Assembly: GCA_963575745.1 (NCBI GenBank)
Contig: CAUYUJ010009557.1
Location: forward strand, 530,505-594,504
DNA: 64,000 nt
Reading direction: 5' to 3'
DNA from: Prorocentrum cordatum
Taxonomy: Eukaryota > Sar > Dinophyceae > Prorocentrales > Prorocentraceae
Every line of letters begins with the position of its first letter. Position 1 is the stretch's first letter. A program made the translations under genes and the position numbers. Positions 11,051-20,405 of the stretch are shown here, in pieces. A model generated the notes under the pieces. The model did not search any database. It saw nothing but the letters and a program-made list of their open reading frames with translations, and was not told where the DNA came from.

Positions 11051-11830
11051 TCACCGCTTGCCATCTGCACTACAATATCTACACAGCCGGAAAACGTCAC
11101 CTGCTCGAAAGGCGACTCTACGCGCGCACTTCTTCCAAGGGGTTCCAAATTGACAGTGGTGCAAACGAGCCTCACAACAGACGACGCCACGTCTAAGAAA
11201 TTGCAGCAGGCTGGCATGCCACATCAACGAGCTATCTGGATTATCGAGGTTAATGGGAACGCGCATTCCTCTACACACGTCAATAAAACGGCAGGAAGCA
11301 TGGAAGGTAGCATTGCCAATCTTCAAACGAGCCTGCTGAGCAACAACGAGGGAGGCCAGGCCCATAGGACAAGACATGCGGCAAAGTGGCTGCCTGAACG
11401 CCCGAGACCATGAGGTGTAGGGGGTTCCGAAACAGACCCCCTGCACTGTTCCAGAGGAAATCCACACCTCCAGCAGTCTCTCCATCTCCACCACTCTCAG
11501 TAGCAGATTGCCGTCCACGCCCATAATGTTCAGAGACAAGACGGCGCATCCGGGGGCCTTCAGTCTATCGCCAGCGCCCCCCGATCCAGAGAAGAGCTCC
11601 AGGAACACGCAGCGGCGCCAGCGCGCAGCTCCTCGTAGGGCGGCTTGGAACTCTTGCCGCAACTGGCGGACCACGCCAGCGACCGATCGGCTCAGCGGCG
11701 GCGGGTTGCCCGGCAGGCGCCCGCCTCGGCGGCAAGCCGTTTGCGGCCTGGGCGTTCCCAGCTCTGGAAGTCGGAGCTCGGCGGCCCAACGGTTGTCGCT
11801 TCCACGAGCCGTCTAAGCTGCCGGCTGGGC
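11051..11830 (-). CDS. Cytosine-C5-methyltransferase-like domain protein (retroelement-associated type), probably inactive or repurposed
   Basis: The frame ends at 11051 and stays open upstream to about 11830; no ATG fixes the start. Counting from 11674, FLELFSGSGG (about residues 24-33) resembles the motif I SAM-binding loop. GTPYTSWSRA (83-92) sits where motif IV carries Pro-Cys. LDNPDSSLMW (143-152) resembles motif VI (ENP), and HCQFGTPWKK (173-182) the following strand motif. This order is what I know from the abundant methyltransferase-like frames in dinoflagellate genomes, some of them carried by retrotransposons. The nucleophilic Cys of motif IV is replaced by Tyr and Glu of ENP by Asp, so ordinary cytosine methylation is unlikely. 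The frame lies about 560 bp downstream of the copia 3' LTR on the same strand but outside it. The family call is by motif reading only. Confidence 0.6.
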
Positions 11831-12389
11831 GGATCCTACAGCAGGGGGCATCCCCCACGGCCCGCTGGAAGAGCCGCTGTACGCCCGCCGAATGGAGGCG
11901 ATGAGGAAAAACTACGCGTAGTGGCGGCGAGCAGCCGCGCATCAGACTATGATTGAAAACGCACGCGCCGAGAATACCTTCCACCTATCAGCCATGGCGA
12001 GAAAAACTATCACCGAAAGCCTACATGCCGCCACGTTGGTCCTGGGCAAGCAGTGCTGTCCGGCGGAAAGGGACGAGGAGGGGAGAAGCAGGCTGACGAC
12101 GACGAACGCCCAAACGGGAGGCCGGGCCGGCGGGGCGGGGGGGCAGGCAGAAGAGGGGCCAGGCGGGGACAGCAGGCAGGGAGCAGGAGGGAAGAAAAGG
12201 GAGGGAAGCAACGCGCAGAAAAGGAGGGAGGAGGAAAACAAGGAGGGGAGGGGAAACAACCGCAAGCACACAGGCCAGGCCAGGGCCAGGGGTTGGGCAC
12301 GAAAAGCCGCCCGCGACGAGGCTATGGACCCCACGGCGGCGACCTGGGCGGGGTGGCCGACCGAGCCCAACATGATGCGGCCTGGTGGG
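11831..12389. other. Spacer between methyltransferase-like frame and LTR, no gene
   Basis: G/A-rich on the plus strand (AGGAGGGAAG words at 12120-12270). Frames are open only through composition. It directly flanks the LTR at 12390. Confidence 0.45.
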
Positions 12390-12642
12390 TGTCGGTAGCA
12401 TTCCTCTGGAACCACCGAGGTTCTCTCACGAGAACTAAGGAACCAAACGCACAAAACGTGAAATGTAAGGGAATCGAAGAGATCCGCTCGTATTTTTGAT
12501 TGGCTCAGGAGCCCCTCGGAAAGTGATCAGTAAGAGCGTCGGTGCGAGCACGCGCGTGCGTCAGCACACGCACACCGAACCAACCACATGTCATACACTG
12601 CAGCGCGCTGCTTCATTAGATATCATGCGAAGTGAAACTACA
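12390..12642 (-). repeat. 3' LTR of the copia-type element
   Basis: Aligns along its length with 19220-19469. Shared blocks (plus strand) are TCTGGAACC-CCGA-GTTCTCTC, TGAAAT, CCCCTCGGA, GTCAGC-C-CGC and GTGAAACTACA at the inner edge. Ends on the plus strand are TGTCGG and ACTACA. Confidence 0.85.
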
Positions 12643-12659
12643 GTTGATCGAGACACTCT

Positions 12660-12895
12660 GGTCATGGTAACGATAAGATTTGGGATTTCGGACAACGGCC
12701 CCGGGTTTAGAACATCCGTTTCTGAATATCGTACACAGGTGTTTGCGTCTACTAAATGAAGTACATCCTTGTGTTAACTAAACGGCGCAATCTACTCAAT
12801 CCGTCTCTCTCGCTTTGGTAAATCATCGTCGTTTCAATAATTTGTTTTAAGAGCGCGCGTTCATTCGCTACCATGACCTACGCTCGCCAGTGAAA
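12660..12895 (+). repeat. Dispersed repeat R2, copy B, inside the copia 3' region
   Basis: Counterpart of 8313-8520. It sits between the end of the RNase H coding relic (about 12945) and the 3' LTR. It is therefore either the element's own 3' untranslated segment or a nested insertion. Confidence 0.65.
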
Positions 12896-13184
12896 GCTGG
12901 CACGGGTCCTGTGCCATTGACACAGGGGGGAGCAAGGGACACCTTTAGGCCCGTCCCCCCAAAATGGTATGAACGGACGGGCTTGCAAACGTGCCATCAT
13001 GCCAAACTGAACGCAATCTCCCATGGTCAATCTCGTCTCCTGCTGAAGACTCAAACTCGGCGTTCAGGGGCGCCGTCTGTTCGAACTCTCTCAAGAACTG
13101 AAGCCTCGGCGTGGTCAAATCACGCCTGCGCGGGCGCTGGCACTGGGTGCTGGCCGTCCGCTTGAGCTCCATGATCTCTGGCGC

Positions 13185-13680
13185 ACATGCAGCTGGGTCA
13201 GTCCATCTTCCAGATGCTGGCGCGTGTTGGCCTATCTCTGAATTCCTCCGAACTCGCGCATGTCCTCTTTGACCTGCGAGATCTGGGCCCCAGTCCTGCG
13301 CTCCGCCAAACCGCCAGCAGCCGCCTGAGAGTTCGAAAACAGCGCCTTGCAGTCCGCGATGAAAGGGCTACGCCCCAACATTTGCAACATCTCCGTGCCC
13401 GTCAGCTGCAGCATGGGAGCCGGCATCGTCGCGAGCATCGCCTTCGCGAGCTCCAGGGCGCCCGCCGCGTTCACTGCGTTCTGAGCCTCGCCTTCCGACG
13501 AGCTCCGGCAGATCCTCGCAGGCCCCTTGCTCGCCGGGTCAACGATCGCCAACTGCGCCCGCTGATCGTCGTCGGCCCCGGCGTTCCCGATGGCAAAGAT
13601 CACGTCGCCGCCTCGCGCCTCGCAGCTTGTCCTCGCAACCCGGGACGCGCCCCAGTAAACTCCGAGACTCAGCTTGCCCC
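13185..13680 (-). pseudogene. Copia RNase H domain (relic)
   Basis: This domain degrades the RNA strand of the RNA-DNA hybrid during reverse transcription. One minus frame contains SSSEGEAQ (about 13500, the usual SSLSAEAQ-type motif with a catalytic Glu). It then has FIADCKALF with AGGLAERRTGAQI (about 13300-13370, the TDCKSL...KRT motif). The C-terminal signature RQHLEDGLTQLHVRQ (about 13185-13230, usually QLADGLTK) lies in a different frame, so at least one frameshift separates them. A more distal piece with PRLQFLREFEQTAPLNAEFE lies at 12945-13172. Motif order matches copia elements of dinoflagellates. Confidence 0.75.
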
Positions 13681-13849
13681 GCGCCCACGCGCATTCGGCT
13701 CGTGCCCCCGCGTCGCCACTCGCCTTCAGGAGCCCCAGCGACTTGTTGGTCCCCAGTGAACTGCCCGCCGTTGCAGCCCGGGCGTCGCCCTGCGCAGGAC
13801 GGAACCGCCGCCGACGCCTGCGCAATGCACTGAGAAGCTGGCCGTTGCA

Positions 13850-14720
13850 TGGCTCAACGCAGACCTCTGAGCTGGCTGATCTCCTTCGATGCGCGCGGGT
13901 CGCCGGGGTGCATCCTCCTCGTCTTCTGTGTCGATCGGCATGACGTTGCCGGGGTGCATGTAGGCCTCGGTCCTCGGTCCACTTCGAACACGTCGCGCGA
14001 GAACGACTGCTCATTCTCCATGCCGCGGATGAAATTGCTGTTCGAGAGCTCGCACTTGCCGAACTTGAACCTCTGGCTGAGCCTCTGCGACCGATCCAGG
14101 AAGGTGCCCTCGTGCGCATGCTTGTTGATGAGATCCCCCTCGCGCTCGAAGTTCTTGCCGCCGGCGATGAAGTCTTCAACGTGGAGCCCCAGCACGCCGT
14201 CTGACACGCAGTGCTGGTTGGCGCCCGCCTGCCAGACTAGGAACTGATCACTCCCGCCTAAAGCCAGGCAGCGCGACAGGACGCAGCACCTGTCAAGCGC
14301 GCGCTGAAGGAAGCCCACCTCGAGCATGGCCTCCGTGATCGTCTGATTTTACTGCATTGGGGTCCCGCGTCTCCGAACGCGGGCAGCAAACTCTGCAATC
14401 TCTCTCGTCATCCAGCAGGCACATCAGGCACATCACCTGCGACAGTCGGCGTCGCGCGCCCTTCGTCGGGCTGCTGAAGATCCGAACTCCACGTTCTCTG
14501 ATGCCCTTTGCCCGCAACCGCGCGCCCTTCGCGCCCGCTGCCGCCATCGCCCATGCTTGCCAGCGCAAGATGAACAGGATCAGTTACCTCGCCAGTCGCG
14601 CGAGAGCAGGGCACGCCATCTCCGCGTCGGCGCTGGTCACCCCCTCCAGGCGGACACCCTGTAGGATCACCCTCGCGCTCGCCTCCTCCACCCCATCCTT
14701 CATCTTCCACTTCGACAGGA
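13850..14720 (-). pseudogene. Copia reverse transcriptase (relic, catalytic residues lost)
   Basis: Minus-strand frames carry the RT palm in pieces. ARVILQGVRLEGVTSADAEM (14620-14685) matches the RARLVVQG-type entry, followed by a stop near 14584. AAAGAKGARLRA (about 14513-14547), then RIFSSPTKGARR, corresponds to the A-ADVKSAFLQA block. LGLHVEDFIAGG (about 14160-14195) corresponds to the YVDD block, and FKFGKCELSNSNFIRGMENE (about 14030-14090) to the downstream F-FG...F-G-I block. In motif A the catalytic Asp is Gly, and in motif C HVDD has become HVED, so the enzyme is dead. One stop and at least two frame changes separate the pieces. Confidence 0.8.
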
Positions 14721-15399
14721 AAAAACACAGGGCGCATTTCTCCAGCGTCCACCGCATGCCCCTCCGCTGCCTGCCATGCCTGGTTCTCGATTCATGGTTG
14801 CAGCACCTTGGTCTTCGCCCCGTCGAACTTCCCGCGCTCGCCTGCGCTGACCCTGGCCTTCACCGCCGAATCCTTTCTCGCCGCGCTGGCCAGGAAGACC
14901 GCGTCTGCGACCTCGCACAATGGCAGCAGCTCGTCGCCGTCGCTGCCACTCGCAGCGACGGCAATCGACGCTACGTCGGTCTGCTCGGTCGGTTCGGTAG
15001 GTGGTCGCAGTCCGCCTCATCGCCTGGCCGCTTTGATTGCGTCCAACAACTCGTCACCGTCCACGGCCGCGTGCTCTTCCGCCGTCCTTTTCTCTCCCGC
15101 GGTCCGGTTCGCCATCTGCTCCATCTCGACGTTCTCCTGACTTGATCCAGCTGGCATCGGTTCGCGATCCACGTTGGGCTCCCCGCGGCCTGTGGCACGT
15201 CGCCCGGCGCGTCCAGATGCGGGGGCTCCGACACCTCGGGCGTCTGCATCTCGGCCGTCTCAACTGCCCTGGCCGGCAATGGCGATCTGCTCGGCCTCGC
15301 GGCGCTCGCCCTGCCGCCGGACCTTGGCCTCGCCCATCTGGCCGCCCGCGTCGACGCCCTGCCAGTCCACCTTCATGGGGAAGCGCTCGCCCTCGCAGT
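14721..15399 (-). pseudogene. Linker between integrase and reverse transcriptase of the copia element
   Basis: The longest protein-like piece is near 15478-15260 (RVLENLKSISGSAKFADHAG, then VIGQPEDCEGERF), acidic and free of Arg bias. A later piece (about 15145-14850) is rich in Ala, Glu and Asp. No enzymatic motif was recognised. Position and composition fit the poorly conserved segment between integrase and RT. Confidence 0.45.
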
Positions 15400-16260
15400 C
15401 CTCCGGCTGGCCGATGACTTCGCCCGCGTGGTCCGCGAACTTCGCGGACCCGCTGATGCTCTTCAAGTTCTCCAGCACTCGCTCGGCCGTTGACAGCGGT
15501 AGTCCGTGGGTTTTTGTATACTTCCTCTCTTCGCCGTCGCTCTTCTGGTAGCTTGGGCCCTAACAGCTCGCGCGTCGTCCGCATGGGCGCGCTGGCCCAC
15601 TCGCCAAACCGGAACTCCCTCGAGACGGCCCGGTTCTTGGCCGCCTGCGCCTCTCGAACTGCACCAGCCGCGCCTGCTGCCGAGCAAGCCTCGCTGGCGT
15701 CGCGCGCGCGCCAGGTTGCGGTGGAACTCCGCACCCTGGTCGCCGAGGTCGCCCGCGGTCGCCTACTCGTACGCCAGGCGGCCGAAGTCCTTAGGCGGCC
15801 ATCCCAACGCCCGCTGCGACTGCGTGAAACCCTTCGCGTGGCGTAGCTGGTTGCGCGCGTCGCGCGTCATGCGCGCTGCCAGCTTCAGGCCGTCATTTGG
15901 CTGGTCCTCAAGATAACGCGCAATCTGCTCTCGTCGCAACTGATGGTGTCGCTCGAACTTGCCGAGGCGATTTCGAGCGTCTCGGGATCAGCACCAGCTT
16001 GATTTGCCGACCGTCGCACCACTCCATGAACTCGCCACTCGCGCATGCGCCGCTCTGGTCTCATCGCAGCTGGCGGGCGCCCTGGCCAAACAAAACAAAT
16101 TCTTCTCGAGCGCCTCGATCTCGATGCTCGCCATCTCGCCCATCGCCCCATCGCCGCAACATCGACCTCGAACCTCGAGCTCTCGTCCACGATGGTGGTC
16201 ATCACGTTGCGCTGGTCCTGCTACGAAACGCGAAACGCGTCGGCGTCCGCAGTGTCGTTG
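15400..16260 (-). pseudogene. Copia integrase core and C-terminus (relic)
   Basis: The integrase inserts the cDNA into the chromosome using a D,D(35)E triad. On the minus strand TADADAF (about 16240) fits the first Asp region. It is followed by a stop and then VMTTIVDESSRFEV (VDEATRF-type strand). GEFMEWCDGRQIKLVLIPR (about 15975-16035) changes frame by one base into DARNRLGKFERHHQLRREQI (about 15925-15985). The Glu of GKFERHH is the expected third catalytic residue. The C-terminal recognition piece HAKGFTQSQRALGWPPKDFG (15781-15840) matches the G-SPSQ-V-G motif of dinoflagellate copia integrases. One stop and at least two frameshifts are visible. Confidence 0.8.
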
Positions 16261-16460
16261 TATCCTCGGCCCCGCGGGACGCCAGCGACTCGCGCTGACG
16301 TCGGATGCCGCCGCTTGAGGCATGCATCACGCATGCGTGCACTCGCGCAGCCAATCCATCGGTCGGCCGCGCTCATGTCCTTCAATGCCGCTGCCAGCGC
16401 CATGCCTCGCTCGAGGGGGTGGCCCACCTGGATGGACCCTCGCTATTCTCTGGACCTCTT
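16221..16460 (-). pseudogene. GAG-pre-integrase zinc-binding domain (relic)
   Basis: MGHPLERGMALAAAL (from 16427) followed by CASARMRDACLKRRHPTSAR fits the HHCC domain that precedes the copia integrase core. The first His pair (VH..MGHP) and the CxxC region (DACLKRRHP, with the first Cys apparently lost) are recognisable. The usual continuation ARVAGVPRGR leads into the integrase core. The upstream frame (16430-17049) joins by a one-base shift. Confidence 0.7.
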
Positions 16461-17049
16461 CGATGGTAAACTTTTCCAGCAACGCCTTCCATGTCATCTT
16501 GTACTCGGTATTGTCGAGGTACTCCTGGGCCATCTCTTCCACCGCGTAGCTGGGATCGTTCTGCGGGCCATCCACGATGCAGATCGCCGCCTGGAGTGCC
16601 CAAATCCTCTGGGAATTCCCCGGGCCACGCATGTTGCGTCCGCCCTCGAACATCACGTGCTTCTCCTTGAAGCCGCATGCCTTACAGAGACTCCCGTGCA
16701 TCTTGAGCTTCGTCTTCCTGGCGTTGGTCGGCTCCTTGAAGGGCCCAAGCCTTCGCCCTGCCGAGTCCAGCGCAATGAGTCCGTAGTCGTAGCCCGTCAT
16801 GCCAGCCCACGCGTCGATCTCCCAAGACGTCGCGCATCGATGGTACTCCAAATTCGTGCGCCTCTCCGACTGCTGCTGCGCCTCGTATATCTCCCGACTG
16901 AATTCCAGGAGCTCGCGATGCTGCTTGGCACGCTCTCGCCGTCGCTGCTGCCGGCGATGGTTGCCCTTGTTTGCTTCCGCCAACGTACTTATCGTAGAAC
17001 ATGCCGAGCGCGGCGGCGCGATGAAAACTTCTTCGGCCCTCTTCTTCAT
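16430..17049 (-). CDS. Uncharacterised open stretch between protease and integrase
   Basis: A single open minus frame of about 205 codons has balanced amino-acid use. It starts with a basic, helix-prone segment (RRQQRRRERAKQHRELLEF), then WEIDAWAGMTGYDYGLIALD. A CKACGFKE segment with one CxxC pair follows, then a run ending EEMAQEYLDNTEYKMTWKA and TIEEVQRIARVH, which leads into the zinc domain. I do not recognise the first 150 residues. In the element order it fills the protease-integrase interval, which is usually short. It might be an added module. The absence of stops over more than 600 bp, in an element otherwise full of frameshifts, is notable. Confidence 0.45.
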
Positions 17050-17359
17050 AAGCTCTCGCGTGAGAGCCTTGCAATGCGAGCCATTCGTAAAACCAAGCCC
17101 TGTCTCCAGGGCGAACGTCTAGGTCTTGAAATCGCCGGGCGTTTCCACATGCTGCGCAATGCGTCCTTCTGCCACGAGGATATCACATAACCGCCTTCTT
17201 GCCTTTGGCATGTTGTCCAGCGTGCGGTTGGCATCCGCGAGACAGTCCTCGAGTTGAACTTCGTGGTCTCCGCGGTCTCGGCCTCGGCGTCGCCGTAGCT
17301 GCTGGTCGCGAAGCAGTCCATCTCCTTCTCGCTGCCCACCTTCCGGTCGCATCCGTAGA

Positions 17360-18286
17360 GCTCGACTCCTCGTGCGCTGCGAGAACCTCGAGCGGGAAGC
17401 GGAGTAGGTCGCTGATCAGGTGCCCGGTCTCGTTCGTCTCGAGGTCGGCCCACTCCAGTGGCTGTTCGCCCAGGTGCATCACCTTCTTGTCCGATAGTGA
17501 ATCACCATGCCCCACTACTCGAGGCAAGGCCTCGCCACCAGCACAGGCACTCGGCCCCGCGCTAAGTAGGCCGACGCTCTGCCCTTTCGCGTTTCTCACC
17601 CAGAGCGTGAATGTCACCTGCTGCTTCGCCGTCGCCGTCTCAACACTGCCGAACCTGGAGATCTTATGGCATCTTGCCGTCTTGATCTCGCTGGAGAGGC
17701 CCATCTTCCGCAACTTCTCCCGCCAGGCTGGCCGCGCCTCGAGACCCATCGCTGGTTTCGTCGCACCGCTGTCGCCGACGCCCCTGCCCGGAGCCAAGTT
17801 CACATCTTCCATCGCCACCGCCTCTGGGCTTGGCGCAATCTCCGCCACCGCCAGGTCTCCACGGATCCAGTATAACATCTTCGCTTCTTCTAATCCATCG
17901 GCTGCGGCGCAATCTCTTCGCCGCTTGAAGCAATTGGCCCGCGCTGCTGCGATGCTCGGGCCGTCGTCATATTGGGCGAGCCATCTGGGTGACGGCCACC
18001 TATGGTCCCGCCTCGACCTCCGCGTGGTATCTGCCGCCGCATCTGCCTTTCGCTTGTCCTTTGCTTGAGAAAATGCGTGCCTTGCCATGCCCCGAGCTCG
18101 CCAGTCCCCTTTTTTTTCCGGAAGCCGCGCGTTGCTGGCCCGTGGGGGTGGAAGTCCTCGTCTATCGTCCACCAGCGCCACCGCCGAGTAGAACCCTCTC
18201 GGTGTCGCCAGCTCACTGGCCTCCGCGTAGTTCGCGAAGGCCTCCTCCGACGCTTCGCGCGCGTGCTCAAACTCCTCGGGGATCTG
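17360..18286 (-). pseudogene. Copia gag C-terminus and aspartic protease in one frame
   Basis: The protease releases gag and pol products. An open minus frame reads EEFEHAREASEEAFANYAEA then RGFYSAVALV (about 18170-18260, the gag segment that usually ends RGF-PVVAL). A Cys-poor stretch follows where a zinc knuckle would lie. GDSGATKPAMG (about 17776-17744) supplies the DSGA active-site motif. Downstream, SRFGSVETATAKQQVTFTLW and LETNETGHLISDLLRFP (to about 17390) match the beta-strand and GHL--DL motifs of these proteases. The flap and second hydrophobic segment carry substitutions (LSAGPSACAGGEAL). No stop interrupts these 309 codons, but gag upstream lies in other frames. Confidence 0.75.
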
Positions 18287-19150
18287 CCCCATCGTCGTCC
18301 CCATGCCAATCGCCACCCTCATAATGCAGGTCCTCCTCGGCGTCGTCCTCGTACCAGTGGGCGTCATCGTTGTCCTCGTCTGGAAAGTTGCTGTCGCCCC
18401 CTTCGTGGCTCTTGCCTCAGCGCGCGTTCGCACTTTGCTCGATTTCCTTCTTGCGCGCAATGCTACCGCCGCCAAACGTCGCCGGGGGCCTCCGTCACGA
18501 CCTGGACCGTCAATGTGGTTGTACAACGCCTTGGGGTTCGCCGATCTCGCTCGAGTGCCAGCCCGCCAATAGATCCGGCAGGTCCAGTCCTGCCTCTCGC
18601 AGCTTCGACAACTCCCGGCCGCGCCGAAGCACGCGCGCGTGCAAAGTCTCCATCGGCAGCCTCGAGAACTCCCCCATGGACGTCGCATCTCTCCGGCAAC
18701 TCCACCTCCTGCGCGTACGTGTCCAGCGTGCCCAGCTTGCCGACGATCTCTTTGGCGCCTCGGAAACGCCCATCCTCTCGAACTGTCGCGAGCGCCCCAA
18801 CCCTCGCTCACCACTGATGCTCTTCGGCGTTGGCACAACCGCTGAGACGCCGTCGCTCTTCCCCGGAAATTGCGATACGCGTCGCGCCTGAGGTCCGCCG
18901 CGCCCAGGCAGCACCTCACTAATCCAGCTTCCGCATGTGACTGCCCCTCGCCTCTGCCGCGACCAGCGCGCGGGCCCCCATCCCGCGCGTCGCTGTCCGC
19001 GCCGCCTTCGTCGAGCAGAGTCCACTTCCAGGCTGATCCACTTGGCCGTTGCCGGCCTCTCCGTTTTCTCCTGCTCGCCCCTGCCCTTGCCCGCGGGTCG
19101 AAGGCCGCTCGGCCTGGAACCGACAGATCTCATCGTCCCTGCTGGGAGTG
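18287..19150 (-). pseudogene. Copia gag, N-terminal part (relic)
   Basis: Gag packages the element RNA. In one minus frame MGEFSRLPMETLHARVLRRG then RELSKLREAGLDLPDLLAGW (about 18550-18680) match the GE-MQAYV-R...KL---G--LPD-L-G pattern of dinoflagellate copia gags. Upstream, ISEVLPGRGGPQARRVSQFP lies at 18855-18925 in the same frame. Downstream an acidic stretch (NFPDEDNDDAHWYEDDAEED, about 18340-18400) is read in another frame before joining the protease frame. At least two frameshifts are needed. Confidence 0.65.
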
Positions 19151-19219
19151 AGGTCTTCCGCGAGCGAGGTCTCCGACTTTTCCCTGCCGCGGATCAGGGG
19201 CCGCTGGCCCCGCCACCTA

Positions 19220-19469
19220 CGTCGGCGGCGCTCGTCTGGAACCGCCGATGTTCTCTCTCGCGAAGGAGGGGGCGGAACGCGCAAAATATGAAATTACATG
19301 AAATCGATGAGATTCGCCCGTAGTCTCGATTGGCCCAGGGCCCCTCGGAGCTTGATCAATAACAGCGTCGTCGCGACCGCGCGCCCACGTCAGCGCGCGC
19401 GCCACATCGACCGCGCATCATGCACTGCGCTGCGTCACTGCGATACATATCATGATGAGTGAAACTACA
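19220..19469 (-). repeat. 5' LTR of the copia-type element
   Basis: Partner of 12390-12642. On the minus strand it begins TGTAGTTTCACT at 19469. Its inner end reads CCGACG rather than CCGACA. I could not identify a clear tRNA primer-binding site just inside it (minus strand, GTAGGTGGCGGGGCCAGC follows). Confidence 0.85.
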
Positions 19470-20405
19470 CTGGCGCGCTGCCGCGAGGGCGGAGGGCGGT
19501 CGGGGCCACGCAGCGCCAGGGGCACCATGCACGGCGTCCGCCGCGGAGGCAGCCGCGGCCGCGGCCAGGCGGGCCGCCGCCGCCCCCGCCCCTCCAGACT
19601 GCGCCTGGAGGCGCCGCGACACCGCCGGCGCGCTCTCGCTGCGCAGGGAGACGGACAATCGCCGGGCGCCGCCGGAGAATCGCCGGCGCGGCCTCCCCCG
19701 CGGCGTCAGCAACCAGCTTGGCTAGGGCCCCGAAGGCCCTGCGTGCCTCGCGGCCCCGCCCGCCGCCGCGGGCTTCCACCGTCGCGGGGTGAAGGCGAAG
19801 CCGCGCGCTGCGCGCAGCCGCGCGGTGTCTTGGCGCAACCGTTCGAACTCCTCGCGCCGCCCCGTCGCCGCGCGCGACGACGCGGCCGGCGCGGCGAGGA
19901 GATCGGCGCGCGACCCTGACGCGGCGGCAAAGTCCCAGGCGGCCGCTGTGCCCGTGCGCCACCGCGGCAGGTGGGCGTCGGCAGGGCGGCGGCCGTTGTC
20001 GCCAACCTGGGGCCCGCCCTGCTCGCGCCGGAGATGGCCCCCCTGGCGGGGCGCGGGAGCGGCGGCCACGGGCGCCCCAACGCAGCCCCGGCGTGGCCCG
20101 AGGCCAGGGCGTCGAAAAGGGCCTGGTCGGGCAAGGCGTCGCGGCGCTTGGCCCAGTCGCCGCGGCAGGCGCGCGCCGGGGCACGGTCGCGGGAGGCGCC
20201 CGTCACCTCGCCGCGGGCTGGGCAGAAGCAGTCCTCCTGCAGGAGCTGGGCTCGCAACCGCCTCTGCCGGCCGACCTGCACAAGGCCGCGCGGAAACGCA
20301 GTGCCAACGGCATGGCAGGGCAGCGCCTGGAGCCGCGCGGCAGCGCCCAGGGCCTGCGCCAGGGCGAGGCGCGCCCTGCCAGGGCGGCGCCTCCGACACC
20401 TTCAT
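19470..20405 (-). pseudogene. Decayed C-terminus of a retroelement protein: zinc-binding segment plus PD-(D/E)XK-like domain
   Basis: Minus-strand frames read, in order: QEDCFCPARGE with CRGDWAKRRDALPDQALFDA (about 20050-20240); GRRPADAHLPRWRTGTAAAW with DFAAASGSRADLL (about 19880-19980); then RREEFERLRQDTARLRAARG followed by FAFTPRRWKP (about 19770-19850). AFGALAKLVADAAGEAAP and RRLSVSLRSESAPAVSRRLQ follow, in other frames, down to about 19600. This resembles the CPxC...GDxxxRH zinc segment followed by RPADV...DF-VTS...E--K...C---G--F-P of a family I know at the C-terminus of dinoflagellate RT proteins, similar in layout to the restriction-like endonucleases of R2/NeSL-type elements. At least three frames are used. 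It stops at the copia LTR, suggesting nested insertion. Confidence 0.5.

Larger units (their letters stand above)
12390..19469 (-). mobile_element. Ty1/copia-type LTR retrotransposon, complete layout but decayed
   Basis: Two direct repeats of about 250 bp (12390-12642 and 19220-19469) bound the element. Between them, in minus-strand order, I read gag, aspartic protease, the integrase zinc region, the integrase core and C-terminus, reverse transcriptase and RNase H. Protease-integrase-RT-RNase H is the copia order; gypsy elements have integrase last. The LTRs start TGTAGTTTCACT, and the 3' copy ends in CCGACA, fitting TG...CA ends. LTR divergence is large (I estimate about a quarter of positions by eye), and there are many frameshifts and several stops, so this is an old, inactive copy. 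No convincing target-site duplication is visible. A CTGG occurs just outside both edges but is too short to weigh. Confidence 0.85.

Noticed and set aside
12380-12390. CTGG just outside both copia LTRs as a target-site duplication
   Set aside because: Four bases, not positioned equally at the two ends; too weak to claim.
13187-13759. Plus-strand frame of 190 codons and similar plus-strand frames at 14357-15145, 16045-17190 and 17199-18068
   Set aside because: They are antisense to the copia pol relics, whose motifs are clear on the minus strand. The plus frames show no domain.
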